A DNA stretch of 64,000 nt from Acorus gramineus (lineage: Eukaryota > Streptophyta > Magnoliopsida > Acorales > Acoraceae). Positions within the stretch are counted from its first letter, which is position 1; every line of letters begins with the position of its first letter. The notes under the pieces are model-generated. The model was not told the DNA's origin, made no database searches, and worked only from the letters and a program-made list of their open reading frames with translations. The position numbers and the translations under genes are program-made. Shown here in pieces: positions 24,301-36,715 of this stretch. The stretch lies in NCBI GenBank assembly GCA_030737835.1, contig CM060852.1, forward strand, positions 11,143,603 through 11,207,602. Reading direction: 5' to 3'.

Positions 24301-26801
24301 CTTGCTTGGATTTGAATTGGATTTTTGTGTACCCCAGCATTTAATTGCGTTTTTATATAGGCTTTGAAAGGTTTTGCAAGTTGTCCATCCCTGTGTAATG
24401 TCTGTTTCTTTTTCTTTCTTTTTTTTCTTTTTTTGGAGGGATGTGTTGTGGGGGTGTTCTTTTTTTTAGAACAGTACCCTTGTTAGTGCAATGCTGGTTA
24501 AGGTACTACTGGTTTCCTTTTTTAATAGGCAAGCATTTCTTATTTTAATTTTTCAAATTTAGATCTTATATTATCCTTCAATGAAGAAGAGAGAGTACCT
24601 CTACAAAGAGTTTGCTTGGGTTTGATTTCCCTATTGATTTATCAAAAACTAACCTTGCCAGAAAAAAAAAAGATCAGTTCATTTGGGTACTCTTAACTAG
24701 AGTGTAGAAAATGATGAACAGTTAGAAAGCTAGTGTTTGAGTATTCTAATTTTTTATATATAAGCACAATCTGGACTCTGAAACTTAATAAAATAGTGTG
24801 GATTGAAATTTATTTAAAGTCAGAATCTATTCACAGAACTACATAAAATTCTCTCTTAGTGGACATTGATCAAAGCAAAGGATTTCATTGTCACATTAAT
24901 CTTGTTTAGTTGTCCCAACATTTGCTACTAAGAGTGGCACATTATTACGTTTATAATTTATACATTAACATGGATGATGACACACGAGTGCACGCACGTT
25001 TGTGTAGATGTGTCACTAAATAGTAGCATACACACAATGTCAGTGTTTAAAACATTGGTACTCATTGATCAGATCTGTGTTGCCAGGTTTTGCAGGGAAA
25101 TTCACAAACACTTAATCTGTTGAATCCAATTTGAATGACTTTGCAAGTTGGTACCATCTCATGTATTCACCCTCATGGATGGATCTCAAAGTAAAGACAC
25201 TATATGTATGCCCTTGAAGATACCCATATGGTTTATATATCATAAAGATGTTATTTTCCATTTAACTGTTTTCATGTTTTTTTAAAAAATTTGCTTATAT
25301 TTCAAGGATTTAAACCAAACACATCCCAATTAGTTGAATGAATATTCTATGTCTATATGGGCATATGGAGGGGATGGTGTTACATTCTTTTTATGTATGT
25401 TGTATTAAAAATTGAGATGCTACCTGGTCTGTTGATCCTCCATCTAACATAAACATAGAGGTGAAACTGACGTGTCATGTCAATTATTGGACACAAACAT
25501 TGTTCCCTTGTGTGTCCAAAAGTTACATAGGTACCAAGTATGCCAATGCCATCCTATTCATTTTTGTGGTACTGGACGAATGCAGTGCACTTTGTCTTTG
25601 CTGGTGAAAACTAGAACATCCATTCCAAGTTGTTTTTTTCCATCTTTTACCTTGGTAAAAGTTACAAAAACTCTGGATCCTTGCTGGGTCAAAGTACATA
25701 CATTGGAATTGTTTGGTGACATATATTTCAAAACATATTATACAAAAGAGAGTGCAAATCATGTTATTTTGAATGACCTCTTGACAGGTTGACAGATGTA
25801 CTCCATTATCACTCAATGCACATCTTTGCTACAACTTGAAGAACACTATTCATTATAACCCTAGATGGATCCTCTTCATCAATTTTATGACCATAAAAAT
25901 CATATATGCATGAAGTGAACATAGATTATTCAGATAAATTCACTTGTGTGTATTACAAACTACACTCAAGTAAGCTCTGTTGTAAGTAGGACTGCAGAGT
26001 TGTAACTGCAGAGTTGACTACAATATCAATCTGATCTCTCTCTCTGTACTTTTACCATGAGATCAATTGAATATTGGCCTCACTAACTGCCTATAGAGTG
26101 AGATTTAATATATAAATAAGATTGGTACACATAGATGTCTAAATTTCAAAACTGAACATCAACAGATCTAGTTGGAAAGAGGTTTGAAATATGAATGGAA
26201 CCAAACTTTTTGGACCAGTGACTATTTTTTTAATTTTTTTTGGTGGGGGGGGGGGGGGGGGTGTTGTGTTGGGCTGGGTGTGAATCTGTTTCTCAGATTT
26301 CTCTCTTTTTCTTGTTTGTTATAATTAGGCTCTTCAGCTCTTCATTGAGTTTGCACTTGCTTGCCTATGTTTAGCTGTAACTTTTTGACTTGAGGAGACT
26401 AAAGTCATGTTTGTGAAGTTCTTTTTTTTTTTCTTAAAACAAACCACTTTACAATTTATCAAAATGTGGTTTCAATTTTCAAATACCATCATTATTGGAA
26501 AACATCATCACACCTAAAAAACTTTAAACGGCTGACAATTGTTTGTTGAGATGGGTGTCTAAATTTTTCACCTATTAACAAGTAGAGTCCCATTGTAAAA
26601 TTCGAAAACGTAAGCATATATGTAATTAGATTATATTAATGATATGAGTAATATGTTTTGTTAGATGAATCGTATATATATTTTTTTAATTTTTTAAACA
26701 TATATGAGTAATAATATACAAATTAATCATTGGTATATTTTATATGAAATCAAAACACAAATAGAAGACTACATGCATATTACATGTAAGATTATCTTTA
26801 A

Positions 26802-27253
26802 CCCCCGTTTGGAACGGGAATAAGCCCCTGGATAACCTGGTATTCATTGGAATAGGGGTTTTCATCCGTTTGTTTGCCTGGTATGTCCTGGAATATCTTA
26901 TGCAAAATAAACTGGTATAAAGTGGTATATGGGTTCCAACCAATCCCTGGAATTAAAGTTATCATAGGTTATTCCACTTAAAGAATATGTGGGCCCACTG
27001 TTAAATCAACTGTCACCACCTCTTATAAATCACATGTTAAACCAACTATCATTGTTTTTTCACCTTTTATAAATTCTTATGTATACTTTATTCATATTTT
27101 ACCCAAACAACAAAACATTTATTCTTATGTTTATCAATGAGAATAATTCAAAACACAGTGAAACACAAAATCACTTTATCTTTATTTATATTCATTTATA
27201 TTAGAATAAATGTATATCTAAGAATAAATTATATTCACGTTTCAAATGAGGGC
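26802..27253. mobile_element. MITE family C, best copy, TTAA flanks
   Basis: The left end CCCCCGTTTGGAACGGGAAT pairs with the reverse complement of the right end, GCCCTCATTTGAAACGTGAAT, over about 20 positions with several mismatches. TTAA stands outside both ends (26798-26801 and 27254-27257), consistent with a TTA target duplication plus one chance base. The 452-bp unit has no coding capacity. The interior blocks recur at 1414-1830 and 46641-46975. PIF/Harbinger-type is the best guess. Confidence 0.65.
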
Positions 27254-27527
27254 TTAATGTTATCTTATGATTATAAATTGAATTCCTTGTTTGTTGTCTT
27301 CACACAAAATATCCGTTGAGGTCCAACAAACAAAAGGAGATGAGATTCAGCCTTTATATGAGAAAATGACTGTAACACCATACAGCCCCATCTTTTTTTT
27401 GAGAAACAAGAAAATGGATAAGTTGAGAATAAACTTATTCATATACTTAAAAAAAAAAAAAACCAACATGTTTATTTAGTACGGATAAACTGTAGTTGAA
27501 AGATATTGTATACAAAGTCTATTCTTA

Positions 27528-27853
27528 GGGTGTGTTTGTACACAAATTTGAATGAAAAATGAAAGAAAGTAAGGAAATTTGGATTAAAGGGAAAGTGGTG
27601 GAAAGTAATGACTAACTTTCATGGTATTTATACATATGGTGGAAAAAATTTCCATCACTTTCTTTCAAATTCTCAATTATGGGGAAATGAAATTTTTTTT
27701 TCATTTTTTCTAATAAGACAAAATAGGAGAGAAAAAATAATAGAATTATTTTTTCTTCTTATTTAACACAAATGCTAGCTTTTTGAATAGTCAAGGAGAA
27801 ATTTTTTACTTTCCCTCGCTTTCCTTCATTTTTCATCATGCAAAAACACACCC
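27528..27853. mobile_element. Fold-back MITE with TTA target duplication
   Basis: The left end reads GGGTGTGTTTGTACACAAAT and the reverse complement of the right end reads GGGTGTGTTTTTGCATGATG. Both continue into GAATGAAAAATGAAAGAAAG versus GATGAAAAATGAAGGAAAG, so roughly 45 bp are inverted. TTA directly flanks each end (27525-27527, 27854-27856). This is the hallmark of a Tourist/PIF-Harbinger MITE. It sits about 450 bp before the start codon of the SDR gene, within its likely promoter region. Confidence 0.75.
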
Positions 27854-28306
27854 TTAATTTTTAACCATTCAAATTTTTAACCACAGATTAGCTCGCTAAT
27901 AAAACCAAAAATTTATCAAATATATAGCAACCGAATTTAATTAAAATCTAATCTAAGAAATCTTATTTATTCCCCCATATAACTAATTTTTAAAACTGGA
28001 TAAGCTATTTGAGAACCAAATCACATGAAATATGTGACATTCTAGTCACAATGTTAGCTCCACAAACGTAAATAAACAAAGCGTAACAAATCCCACCTAG
28101 CTAGCCGGCTGTCTTGCATGGACAAAGAAGAAAGAATATCCCAAAACATATGCTATTCCCCTAATTAAAACATAATCTCTATGAACTACTCCAATCAATA
28201 AAAGACACTAAACGGCGGATCTAACACTGCAATTCTCCTTCCTTACATAATATACAATCCACGTACAACCAAATCCATGCAAACCACGCATTGAACACAA
28301 ACAACA

Positions 28307-29779
28307 ATGGAAGACAAAAGGATAGTCCTCATCACTGGCTGCGGCAAAGGCGGTATCGGACACGAGTACTGCAAGGCCTTCGCCGATCACAACTGCCACG
28401 TCATTGCCACCGACGTCCCCGACCGCATCGCCGATCTCTCCGACCTGTTGTCCAGCGCCGCCGAGAACATCGAGGCCTTACCCCTCGACGTATTGTCCGA
28501 CGAGAGCGTATCGGCGGCCGTGTCGTCCATCATGGCCGCCCACGGCCGCATCGACGTGGTGGTCAACAACGCCGGCATCGGGAGCACCGGCCCCCTCGCG
28601 GAGCTCGCGCTGGACTCTGTCCGCCGCGCGTGGGAGATCAACTCGCTCGGCACGCTCAGGGTATTGTTAAATAGATTGTAATATGGTATGGGGTCTATGG
28701 AATTAGTCCCACACACAACATTGGAAGATGAGAAAATTAAGTTATTCTCATTTTATGTATTGGCTCACTTCGTGAATAGTATTTTTTTTTTAAAAAAAAA
28801 GAGAAATTAGTCCACACACATATTCGCTTGTAAGCACGCGGTCATGGCGCGTGGCGTGGGTGTATTTAACTTTTACATATTATTAGATATACTTAACACT
28901 TTGAAATTTGAATGAGTTGGCCAACAGTCTTCTTCCAAAAATTGTTAACTTTGTAAAAATTCAAAATAGTTTTAGAGAGTTCCTTTATCTTTTTTACAAA
29001 GAAGGGAGATATTTGTCCACTTGATCAAAACTCGGTGTAGTTAAATATCCTTAGAGTTGCTATTTACAAATTTTCATAGATTTAACGCACTTAACATTTT
29101 GAAAAAGCAGTTTCACAAAGTACTGTAATATTAAAAACATTCAGAGTTGATATCTATAGATTTTTATAATTTTGTTGTATCATAGAATTGTTTTGTTTAA
29201 ACTCTCTAGTAAACTCAGTATTCTGGTTGGAATTAAACAAATAACACTTTAACAAAAGCGTTTATGCTTCTTCTTTTACAGGTGGTGCAAGCCGTGGTCC
29301 CGCACATGGCGCGACCACGCGGCGGCGGACGCGTGGTGAACGTCGGGAGCATCGTCGGGACGGCGCCGACGCCGTGGGCGGGGTCGTACTGCGCGAGCAA
29401 GGCGTACGTGCACGCCATGTCGGACGCGCTGCGGGTCGAGCTGAGACCATTCGGCATACACGTGATCAAAGTCATGCCCGGCGCGATCAAATCGAATTTC
29501 GGCGCTTCCACAGCGAGGGCTCTCGGTGAGCAAGAGTGGAAGATGTACGGGAGCTTCGAAGGGCCGATCGCGGAGAGAGCGAGAGCTTCGCAGACTGCGA
29601 AGGCGACGGACTCCGCCGTCTTCGCCCGACACGTGGTGAAGAGGGTGTTGAGTCCGAGGCCGCCGAGGGAGGTGGTCTACGGGCACATGACGGCGCTGTT
29701 TTCGGCGCTCGCTTGGTCCCCTCTTTGGGTCAGGGACTGCTTCTTCTCCAAACGATTCGGCCTCGATAAGAAGATGTGA
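28307..29779 (+). CDS. Short-chain dehydrogenase, AYR1-like (acyl-DHAP reductase type)
   Basis: Exons 28307-28660 and 29282-29779 join in phase 0 (GT-AG intron of 621 bp), giving 283 aa. This is a classical SDR Rossmann protein. The cofactor loop is TGCGKGGIG at 10-18, NNAG is at 87-90, and the catalytic Ser141, Tyr154 and Lys158 lie in GSIVG and YCASK. Asn112 completes the tetrad. The family-specific stretch ELRPFGIHVIKVMPGAI follows. The pattern matches plant proteins annotated as NADPH-dependent 1-acyldihydroxyacetone-phosphate reductase (for example Arabidopsis At5g10050), which would make lysophosphatidate or act on related keto-lipids. The substrate is not proven by sequence. Exons are GC-rich with strong G/C third positions, against a very AT-rich intron and flanks. 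The first exon opens with MEDKRIVLITG, the expected start. A tiny upstream ATG frame (28277, five codons) precedes it. Confidence 0.92.
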
Positions 29780-32590
29780 TGCATGTGTGTGTGTGTGTGT
29801 ATATATATTCCCATGCACGTACCATATTGCATGTTTGCATGGGATTAGGGTTTACAGTACTCTTGGATCCAAAAGGGTTGCTGTTATATGTAGTTATCTT
29901 GCTCTGCAAGACCTAACATGCATGGGATGAGTTGTGACTATACATTGTGGATCAATGGGGAGTTGACTGGCAGGCAGATGCAGTTATCATAAAATGGGAT
30001 TCTCTAATTAGGTTGGTTTGTGCATTAAAGCTGCCACAATTCAGAGGACAAATATAGCTTGTGATGAACTTAGTTTTTTTTTTTTTTTTTTAATACTGAC
30101 ATTGCATTCACTGCATCTTCCGTTGTTGAAAAGAAGAATCCAGCACAAGAAATGGTCATTTGTTGGATATATGAATGTTCACAGTGAGGAGAAAAAACAA
30201 AAACATTTTCAACAGTTCTACGTGGGGTTCTGCTGAAGATCTATGCATCTGTCTGGTTCTGGATTTGCGTGGGTCCCACAAACCTGCATGGGTCAGCCAG
30301 CTAAATTTGTGTCTAGGGTATCAGGACATGTTTACTGTTTCGTGCCACTTAGCTAGCCTTGATATCCGGATAGGTTGGTATTATGGTGTGGATAACTACC
30401 ACATAAAGATTTTCATTTAATTAATTATATTTTTTTTTCTTATTTTGTGATTATTATTTTTATTTTTTGTATTTTTTTTTAAATTCATATGATGATATTT
30501 TTTTTTTTTTTAAGAAAGGTACATGATGATATGTTATTGCAACCCCGTTAAAATAAACTTGCGTGAGCGGTTCATGCTAATTTACCCTTACATAAATATT
30601 GAATTTATATCAGTGATAAATAAAGAAAGATATTCACTTACCCTATTAGGCCTTTATTTCCACCGCCAAAGCCAATTTAGGGTGTGTTTGGATAGGAATA
30701 TTGAGTGGGTGGATTGAGATTAAGAATCTCAATCTAGATCAATAAGTTGTTTAGATAATTTTTAAAAATAGAATTGTGATTAGAAGAGAGGGATTGAGAA
30801 TCCTTATTTAGGGGGATTAATAATCCCACTCAATAGGTGGTATTCCATTAATCCCTAATAATCCCTTAATCTCTTTTTTTTTAATAATAACCAACTCTTC
30901 TTAATAATAACTGATTTTTCCTATAATAACCTACTCTTCTTGTAATCAACTCTTTTTTTAATAATAACCAACTCTTCCTATAATAACCAATTTTTTACCA
31001 TTGCCTATAAATAATTTAGTTTATTTTACTTGTGTTGTCAACATATTGGTTGTTGATATGACCACATTGAAAAAAGTTTAATTAAAAAAATATATATGAA
31101 TTTTGATGTTATAACATTGAAAAAAAAAGAATCTTTGTTAGAATTTTATTAAATAAAGAGTAATTTTAGAAGTTGTGTGTGTGTGTTAAATAATGTAAAA
31201 TTGAATCTGATTTTACATATGTTAGATTTTGTAAAAAGGGTATTTTTAAAAATATATATTTTTTATATTATAATCTAAACATTACCAAACACATGATTGG
31301 GATTAGAAATCTCAATCTTGTTTTCTGAATCATGTTCTATACCAAACAAGTTAACAGGATTTTCAATCTCAATTCTCCTGGATTTGGAATCCCAGGATTC
31401 ACGAAATCCCAGTCCCACTTGTCAACCAAAGGTATTGGAAAATTATTTTTCTTGAATTGTGTTGGAAGATAGGTTGGGAAATCAAGTCACTTACAAAAGG
31501 AAAGGGTTTTTTGCATATATACCATTCAAAATATGCTATTTATTTTTATACCACTCCAAATAACCTATTTAGTTTTATTCCATTGGAATGTATATAAATT
31601 ATGCATATTACCATCCTAGTTAACTTCCATCCAAATTTTCATTAAAACCATTAAAGTTTTAGAGAAATGACCAAATTAACCTTATTTTTTTATTTTACAT
31701 ATTTAATCTCACCAAATATAATATTTATAAAAATAAAAAATATTAATTTTAAGATGAAAATAATAAATTTGATCTAAAATCCAAAAACATAAAAATTAAA
31801 CATACAAACTATTTATTAACAAAAACATAGTAATTATTATTTATTAATACTTGTATTAATAAAAATAAAATATTTTGAGAACAATTAATCAAATATATTA
31901 CAAAATGAAAAAAAAATTTAAAAAAAAACCTAGACCTTGAAGAAAAGAAAAGAAGGGGTTAGGTTGAATGGCTCACGGTTGATTTAGAAAGAACAAGAGA
32001 TTAATTTAGTTATTATGTTTAATTATTTTCATTATGACATATATACTATATGTTAAAATTATTTTGTCATTTTTACTTCTTAGTTAAGAAACTAACTATA
32101 ATTAAAGTTCATTTTAGTTAAAAAAGATAAAAGAGGGGCACATTTTTATAATAAAAAAATTATAAGGACATATAATTAAATACATAATTTGAGGTGATAT
32201 AAAAATAAATGACATATTTTTTTTTTTTTATGGTATACATGCAAAAAAAAAAGCTCAAAAAAGAAAAGAAAAAGAAAAAATAAACACACAATCACATCAT
32301 AAGAGCTTACTTGATTCGACGAGATATTTTCTGAATCTAGAGAGAGAACATAAAAAAAAATATTACAGTTTAATATGTATAATGGGACTACAAATTTGAT
32401 TTTTCCCCGCAACATTTAAGGTTGTCTTTTATGAAAAAATTGCTACTCATAAAAAAAATTATATATAATTCATATTTATATACTATCATAAATCGCAAAA
32501 TAATTTTACACATGAAAATACATGTATACATGCAAAAATAGATATAGTTTACATTTTAGTGACTTGTCAATTTCTCCCAAGCGAACTAAT
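29780..32590. other. Spacer after the SDR gene
   Basis: No gene is seen. A short (GT)n/(AT)n run directly follows the stop codon. From 30680 to about 31430 the DNA has a GGGTGTGTTTGGAT left edge and inward repeats of CTCAATCT / AGATTGAGA type. This suggests another degraded fold-back element, but no matching right end was found. The rest is AT-rich with many A/T runs. Confidence 0.45.
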
Positions 32591-32593
32591 CCG

Positions 32594-33699
32594 TTGTTGG
32601 ACCCTTTTTTTTTAGGAAAATGTAGTCATTTTTTATCCCCATAATAAAAAAGAACATGACTGAGTGGCTTGAGAAGAATAGAAAAATAAGAAAATAAAAC
32701 AAAAACAAAAGGAAAATACACACACTCATGGTGCCAAGAAATGGAGCCCGTATCAACCCAATTGTACCTGCCGAGGGTAGGTAGAAAAGACTTCAACCCC
32801 TTCCCCGTAGGACCCAACTACTCAGTGATACGAAATGCAGTTTCATCTATGTGAATGCTCGAGACCCCGCCCATGCAAGTGCCCCAGTCTCTAATGCTTT
32901 GGATATGATCGTCGTCTCCCACAAGTTCTCGAATTAGAAGGCCTTTTCCTTGAAGATAACAGCATTTCTCGAACTCCATATCGCCCATGCTCCCACCGGA
33001 ATAACCGAGAACCACACCAGCCCCGCTTTGCTCCGGTCGTTCTTCTTTCTCATGCGACGCATCGCCTCCCATAGTTGCTCAAGTGAACAAAACTGCAATG
33101 GTTTGCCAGAGGCGTCTGCAAGCAAAACCCAAAGTCTGGATGCCACTGGGCAATGGCAAAACAAATGCTCAATGATCTCCTCCTCCCCATGGCAAAGTGC
33201 ACAATTAGTCACCTCCATGGGTCGCCAGCGCGCCCGAAACGTCTTGGTTACAAGATGATTCTGCAGCAAGAATCATGAGAAGCATTTCACCTTACTGGGA
33301 TTTTCGCCCTCCATATTACCGCCGCTCGTGCTGCAACAGTGTTGTCCGTTGCTTCCCCTCGGTTCCACCATGCATATCCGAGCTTGATCGAGAAATTCTG
33401 ATCTGGCTACCCTGCCCATGTCACCACATCCTCCAACCCTTCGACTGGCCTGACTACCTGAAGCAGTCCCAGGAGCTCTGCGAATTGAGAGATCTCCTCC
33501 TCCCGTAAGCCTCAGCGCATTCGTGTATCTCACTCTCCCGCTTCCGCGTCAATAAACCAGAAGTTGCACGCCTTTCCCTGCATCCTAATGGCTTTATCGG
33601 CCAATGGAGGAAACATGGTGCATAGCGGATGACTCCCACACCATCTATCATCCCAGAATCGGAACGCCGATTGTCGATCCCGCCCATTGTTGGACCCTT
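32594..33699 (-). mobile_element. 5'-truncated LINE with 13-bp target duplication
   Basis: The insert 32607-33686 is bracketed by the perfect direct repeat TTGTTGGACCCTT (32594-32606 and 33687-33699). A nine-base T run (32605-32613) overlaps the left repeat; read on the minus strand it is the poly-A tail. A minus-strand reading gives LINE reverse-transcriptase C-terminal sequence. The combination of short target repeats, A tail, 5' truncation and minus-strand coding is diagnostic of target-primed LINE insertion. The insert is 1.08 kb and more GC-rich than its flanks. Confidence 0.9.
32818..33686 (-). pseudogene. LINE ORF2 3' remnant (RT C-terminus and zf-RVT)
   Basis: Read on the minus strand from the right border, the first frame gives FRFWDDRWCG, a motif common downstream of plant non-LTR reverse transcriptases, then meets a stop. 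Another frame further on (33269 to 32934) gives a zinc-knuckle-like zf-RVT region with CALCHGEEEIIEHLFCHC and a following AIWSSRN motif. Frameshifts and stops separate the pieces, so the copy is dead. The endonuclease and RT core are absent through 5' truncation. It is not expected to make a protein. Confidence 0.85.
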
Positions 33700-34740
33700 G
33701 TGTCAAATTTTATTAGCAAATAGATATTTTGATCATTGGACAACTCATCGGCTAATTTTTTTCTTGATATCAAAAAATCAGATCACAAGACCTAAACACA
33801 GCAATGATGTAGTATTGTGACATAAATCAAAACAATAAAAGTCAAGTTGGTAATGTTTGCTATGACACAGTTAACTATATAAAGGGTCCGTCTGAATACA
33901 CATTTGAAAAAACAATTTTTTTTCAAATCCTGTAATACAAATTAAACTTTTTCATAACTTTTTAAATACAAATTTTCATATAAAAAACAGAATTAATATA
34001 GTATACGGTGTTGAAAAAACACACCACATAAAGGTGTTTGAATCCGTGTTTAAAATTTTACGCTCTTCCAAATCCCAAATACACTCAAACGTAAATCCAA
34101 AAGTGTCTAAAAAAAAATAAATATCCTACAAATGAGTTTCAGCCCAACAAAGAAAAGAAGTGTAGAGAAAGGATACCATAAAAACCTCACCGTTCCACTT
34201 CCCCTCCTCTGAAAAGGTTGATGAAAATGAAAGGTAGGGACTCAAGTAACACTGTCTTTATTTTTATTTTTTTGGTTTCATAGTCAGTAAAGATTGAGAA
34301 AGAACCAGTGTGATTTAGATGTCATGAAGCGGAAGTTGGACATACATTATTTGTTTGGTGGATTGTCATGATTACTATAATCTAAAGTGATGTTATTATC
34401 AGTACGTTGGAGGAGGTTTCCCTTCTCTCTCTCCTCTCTTTATACTCCCTCCCAAACTCTCTTTTTTATTCAAACCAATCATTCCCATGAGAAAATCTGT
34501 CTCATACAGACCATGAAGGCATGCATATTTGCACGTAATAACATTGTTAATTAGAAACGATCACTCGTATAATTTATTTTTAATTTTTTTTATTTCAATG
34601 TAGTTTTAATATTGAGTCTTGATATTGATTTATCCAGTCTTTTATGTATTGATAAAAATTTTAAAAATTCTCATAAGACGGAGACACACAAGTGATTGAA
34701 GGTTTCCTATCCAGTTCAATCAAAAAGTGAGTTTCGCGAG

Positions 34741-34896
34741 ATTCCTCCGACGTTCAAAAAGAAAATAAATTATGTTTCAAAATTTTAAAAATTATAAAAA
34801 TAAAATAAAACACACACACACACTCATATATATATATATATATATATATATTATGAAATTTTAAAACATAATTTATTTTCTTTTTGAACGTCGGAG

Positions 34897-34900
<4 letters not shown>
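34741..34900. repeat. Near-perfect 45-bp inverted repeat with AT-rich loop
   Basis: The arm at 34741-34785 starts ATTCCTCCGACGTTCAAAAA and the arm at 34856-34900 is its reverse complement with a single mismatch over 45 positions. The 70-base loop consists of A-rich DNA, a (CA)n run and an (AT)n run. A second AT run follows the right arm. A transcript would form a long stable hairpin. It could be a fresh fold-back insertion or a small-RNA precursor; there is no coding capacity. Confidence 0.9.

Positions 34901-34936
<36 letters not shown>
34826..34936. repeat. Two (AT)n microsatellites
   Basis: AT runs at about 34826-34851 (in the hairpin loop) and 34900-34936 (just outside the right arm). 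Confidence 0.9.
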
Positions 34937-34940
<4 letters not shown>

Positions 34941-36055
34941 GTGGAGACCCCACATAAGGGATGGCAAGGAATGACAGCGTGTATGTGAGGGAGACCATTT
35001 CTTTATATTAATTGGTACATTAATTAAAACGGCACAGTATACAACCCAAAAGAGTAGAAAAAAGTCCTGTTTAACAAGCATAAAAACGAATATAATAAAG
35101 ACAAACCTTCTGTACTTAAAGGCCCTTTTGAAGACATGTATTGTAATGCACACTCAGAAAACGCGGGAACTCATAATGTTGGAATGTCTTTAATACATGG
35201 CAAAGGCTTTTATTTAACCATATAAATTAAACCAAGTAGGTAGATATAGATATCAAGTAGGGCCTATCTTTCAATTTTTTTTGTAACAATTTGCTATACA
35301 TACATGTCCACACCCTTCTTTGCATGAGAAACTTTAAAATTTTCTTTTTCATGTTTTTTGGGCCCATTCCCCTTCATCATTCCTGGAATATCAAGCTTAT
35401 CATGGTGACCCACATCCCCCACTTTTTGTCTGAAAGCAGGTGTTGACTGCATCTCCCTCAAAAACCTTATGAAAGACATGAGAATTCTCATGCACATATA
35501 CACGCGTGTGCATGTGGAGCTTTATTTTAGTTAAGACCACCCCTCCCATTAAGGGCTCCCCTCTCTTCATGTTTCGCTATAGTTCATGTAGAAATTAAAC
35601 AAATTCAAATATGTCACATACACTATTATCTTGATCGATCACCAGTAAGATGTACACAGTCTCTTTTTTAATTTTATATCTTTATAAGTGATGTACATCG
35701 GATACCGTACCTTTTTCATGGAAGTGGTTAAAAATGAGTCCAATGATGACTAATTTGATATCCTCTCTTGTTCTTCTCATTGGAGCATCCAGTAATTAAA
35801 TGAAGTTTAGAGTCCAAACCAAATTTTATAATCGATTTATATTTCCAGCGAATTTTATTATAACTGGATCTAATTTTTTTTGAAAGAAAAAATCCTCCAC
35901 TTATCAAACTGTCACTGAACATAAGGAGTAGCAATGGTGAGTTGGAAACATTGGTTTTAATTGGATGCTTTGGAGGGGAGGGTGTTTGCAGTGAAGGCTA
36001 GTACAGAGGCTTTACTGTTGTGAAGTGACCGGTTGGACAGTCGTCCTCCCTGTCA

Positions 36056-36083
36056 ATCCATCCATCCATCCATCCATCCATCT
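36056..36083. repeat. (ATCC)n microsatellite
   Basis: Seven tandem ATCC units, followed by a short CT run. Confidence 0.95.
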
Positions 36084-36655
36084 CTCTCTGGGCTGGAAAA
36101 AAAAACAGGCCATCTGACTAACAATCCGAACCCTCACTATTTCACAAGGCCAGGTAGGTGAGAAAAGAAAGGAGAAGCCTTTCTTCATCACACTAGCCTT
36201 AATAACACAAAACCATTAAAACTAACTGCATTTGCTTTGCATGAAGCAAGCTTGTACATGGGGTGCATAAGAGAGGAGTGTGTGTATGTGTTGAATGCTT
36301 GTATATGGGGGGCAGCAGTACTTTCTTTCTTTAGTTGGGTTTTCAGTAGGGTTTAAGGGGCTGAGGTTTAAGAAAAAGCATAGGAAAAGGAGGATCGATT
36401 CATTGGTCTCTCTCAATACACAGATCCCTATGGAATGCCCGGATGGGAGGGTCATCCCACCCCAACCATTTTGTTTGCTGAAACTTAATTCTTTCTGCTT
36501 TTAGTTTAAAGGGACTTGTTTGCTCCTCGTTTTATTGGCGCTTCCTTTTCTCTCCTTGTCACTCACTGCTCACAATATATGCTTTTGAGAGAGTGTGACT
36601 GTGTGAGAGAGCGGTGTTATTTGAGTTTCATTGAGAGACCCAGAAAACCAAAACA

Positions 36656-36715
36656 ATGCACAAATGGGAGAGTGGGAGAATGATTAGTGTTGGGAGTTCT
36701 TCAATGATTGGGTAG
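36656..36715 (+). promoter_or_regulatory. Upstream ORF in ANT 5' leader
   Basis: A 19-codon frame plus stop (peptide MHKWESGRMISVGSSSMIG) ends 90 bases before the ANT start codon. It is in the same reading frame, with no further stop between. A (GA)n tract (about 36764-36805) lies between them. If transcribed, it could lower ANT translation. The frame is seen; transcription of this part is not known. Confidence 0.4.

Larger units (their letters stand above)
21368..28270. other. Long gene-free spacer
   Basis: The first 300 bases or so are 3' UTR of the RRM gene. Beyond that I see no gene in about 6.5 kb; the longest open frames (for example 25472-25792) have no family motifs and are likely chance. 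A stretch at 22900-23260 with GACAACGTCGGACTAAATC-like text resembles old retroelement debris but could not be assigned. A 17-base G run (26245-26261) and two MITEs lie in the right part. Confidence 0.5.
33700..36640. other. Spacer before ANT
   Basis: No protein gene is seen. It holds a near-perfect inverted repeat (34741-34900), long AT microsatellites, and an (ATCC)n run at 36056-36083. A weak fold-back-like stretch lies at 33890-34110; its ACACATTTGAAAAAACAATT text recurs near 45265. The last several hundred bases should contain the ANT promoter. I could not identify a confident TATA box there. Confidence 0.5.

Noticed and set aside
25472..25816. Overlapping frames of about 100 codons on both strands
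   Set aside because: No known domain, and codon use not like the real exons nearby.
29276..29818. 180-codon minus-strand frame opposite SDR exon 2
   Set aside because: Arg/His-rich shadow caused by the GC-rich exon.
30677..31430. Possible large MITE starting GGGTGTGTTTGGAT
   Set aside because: The left edge resembles other elements, but no matching right terminal repeat or target duplication was found.
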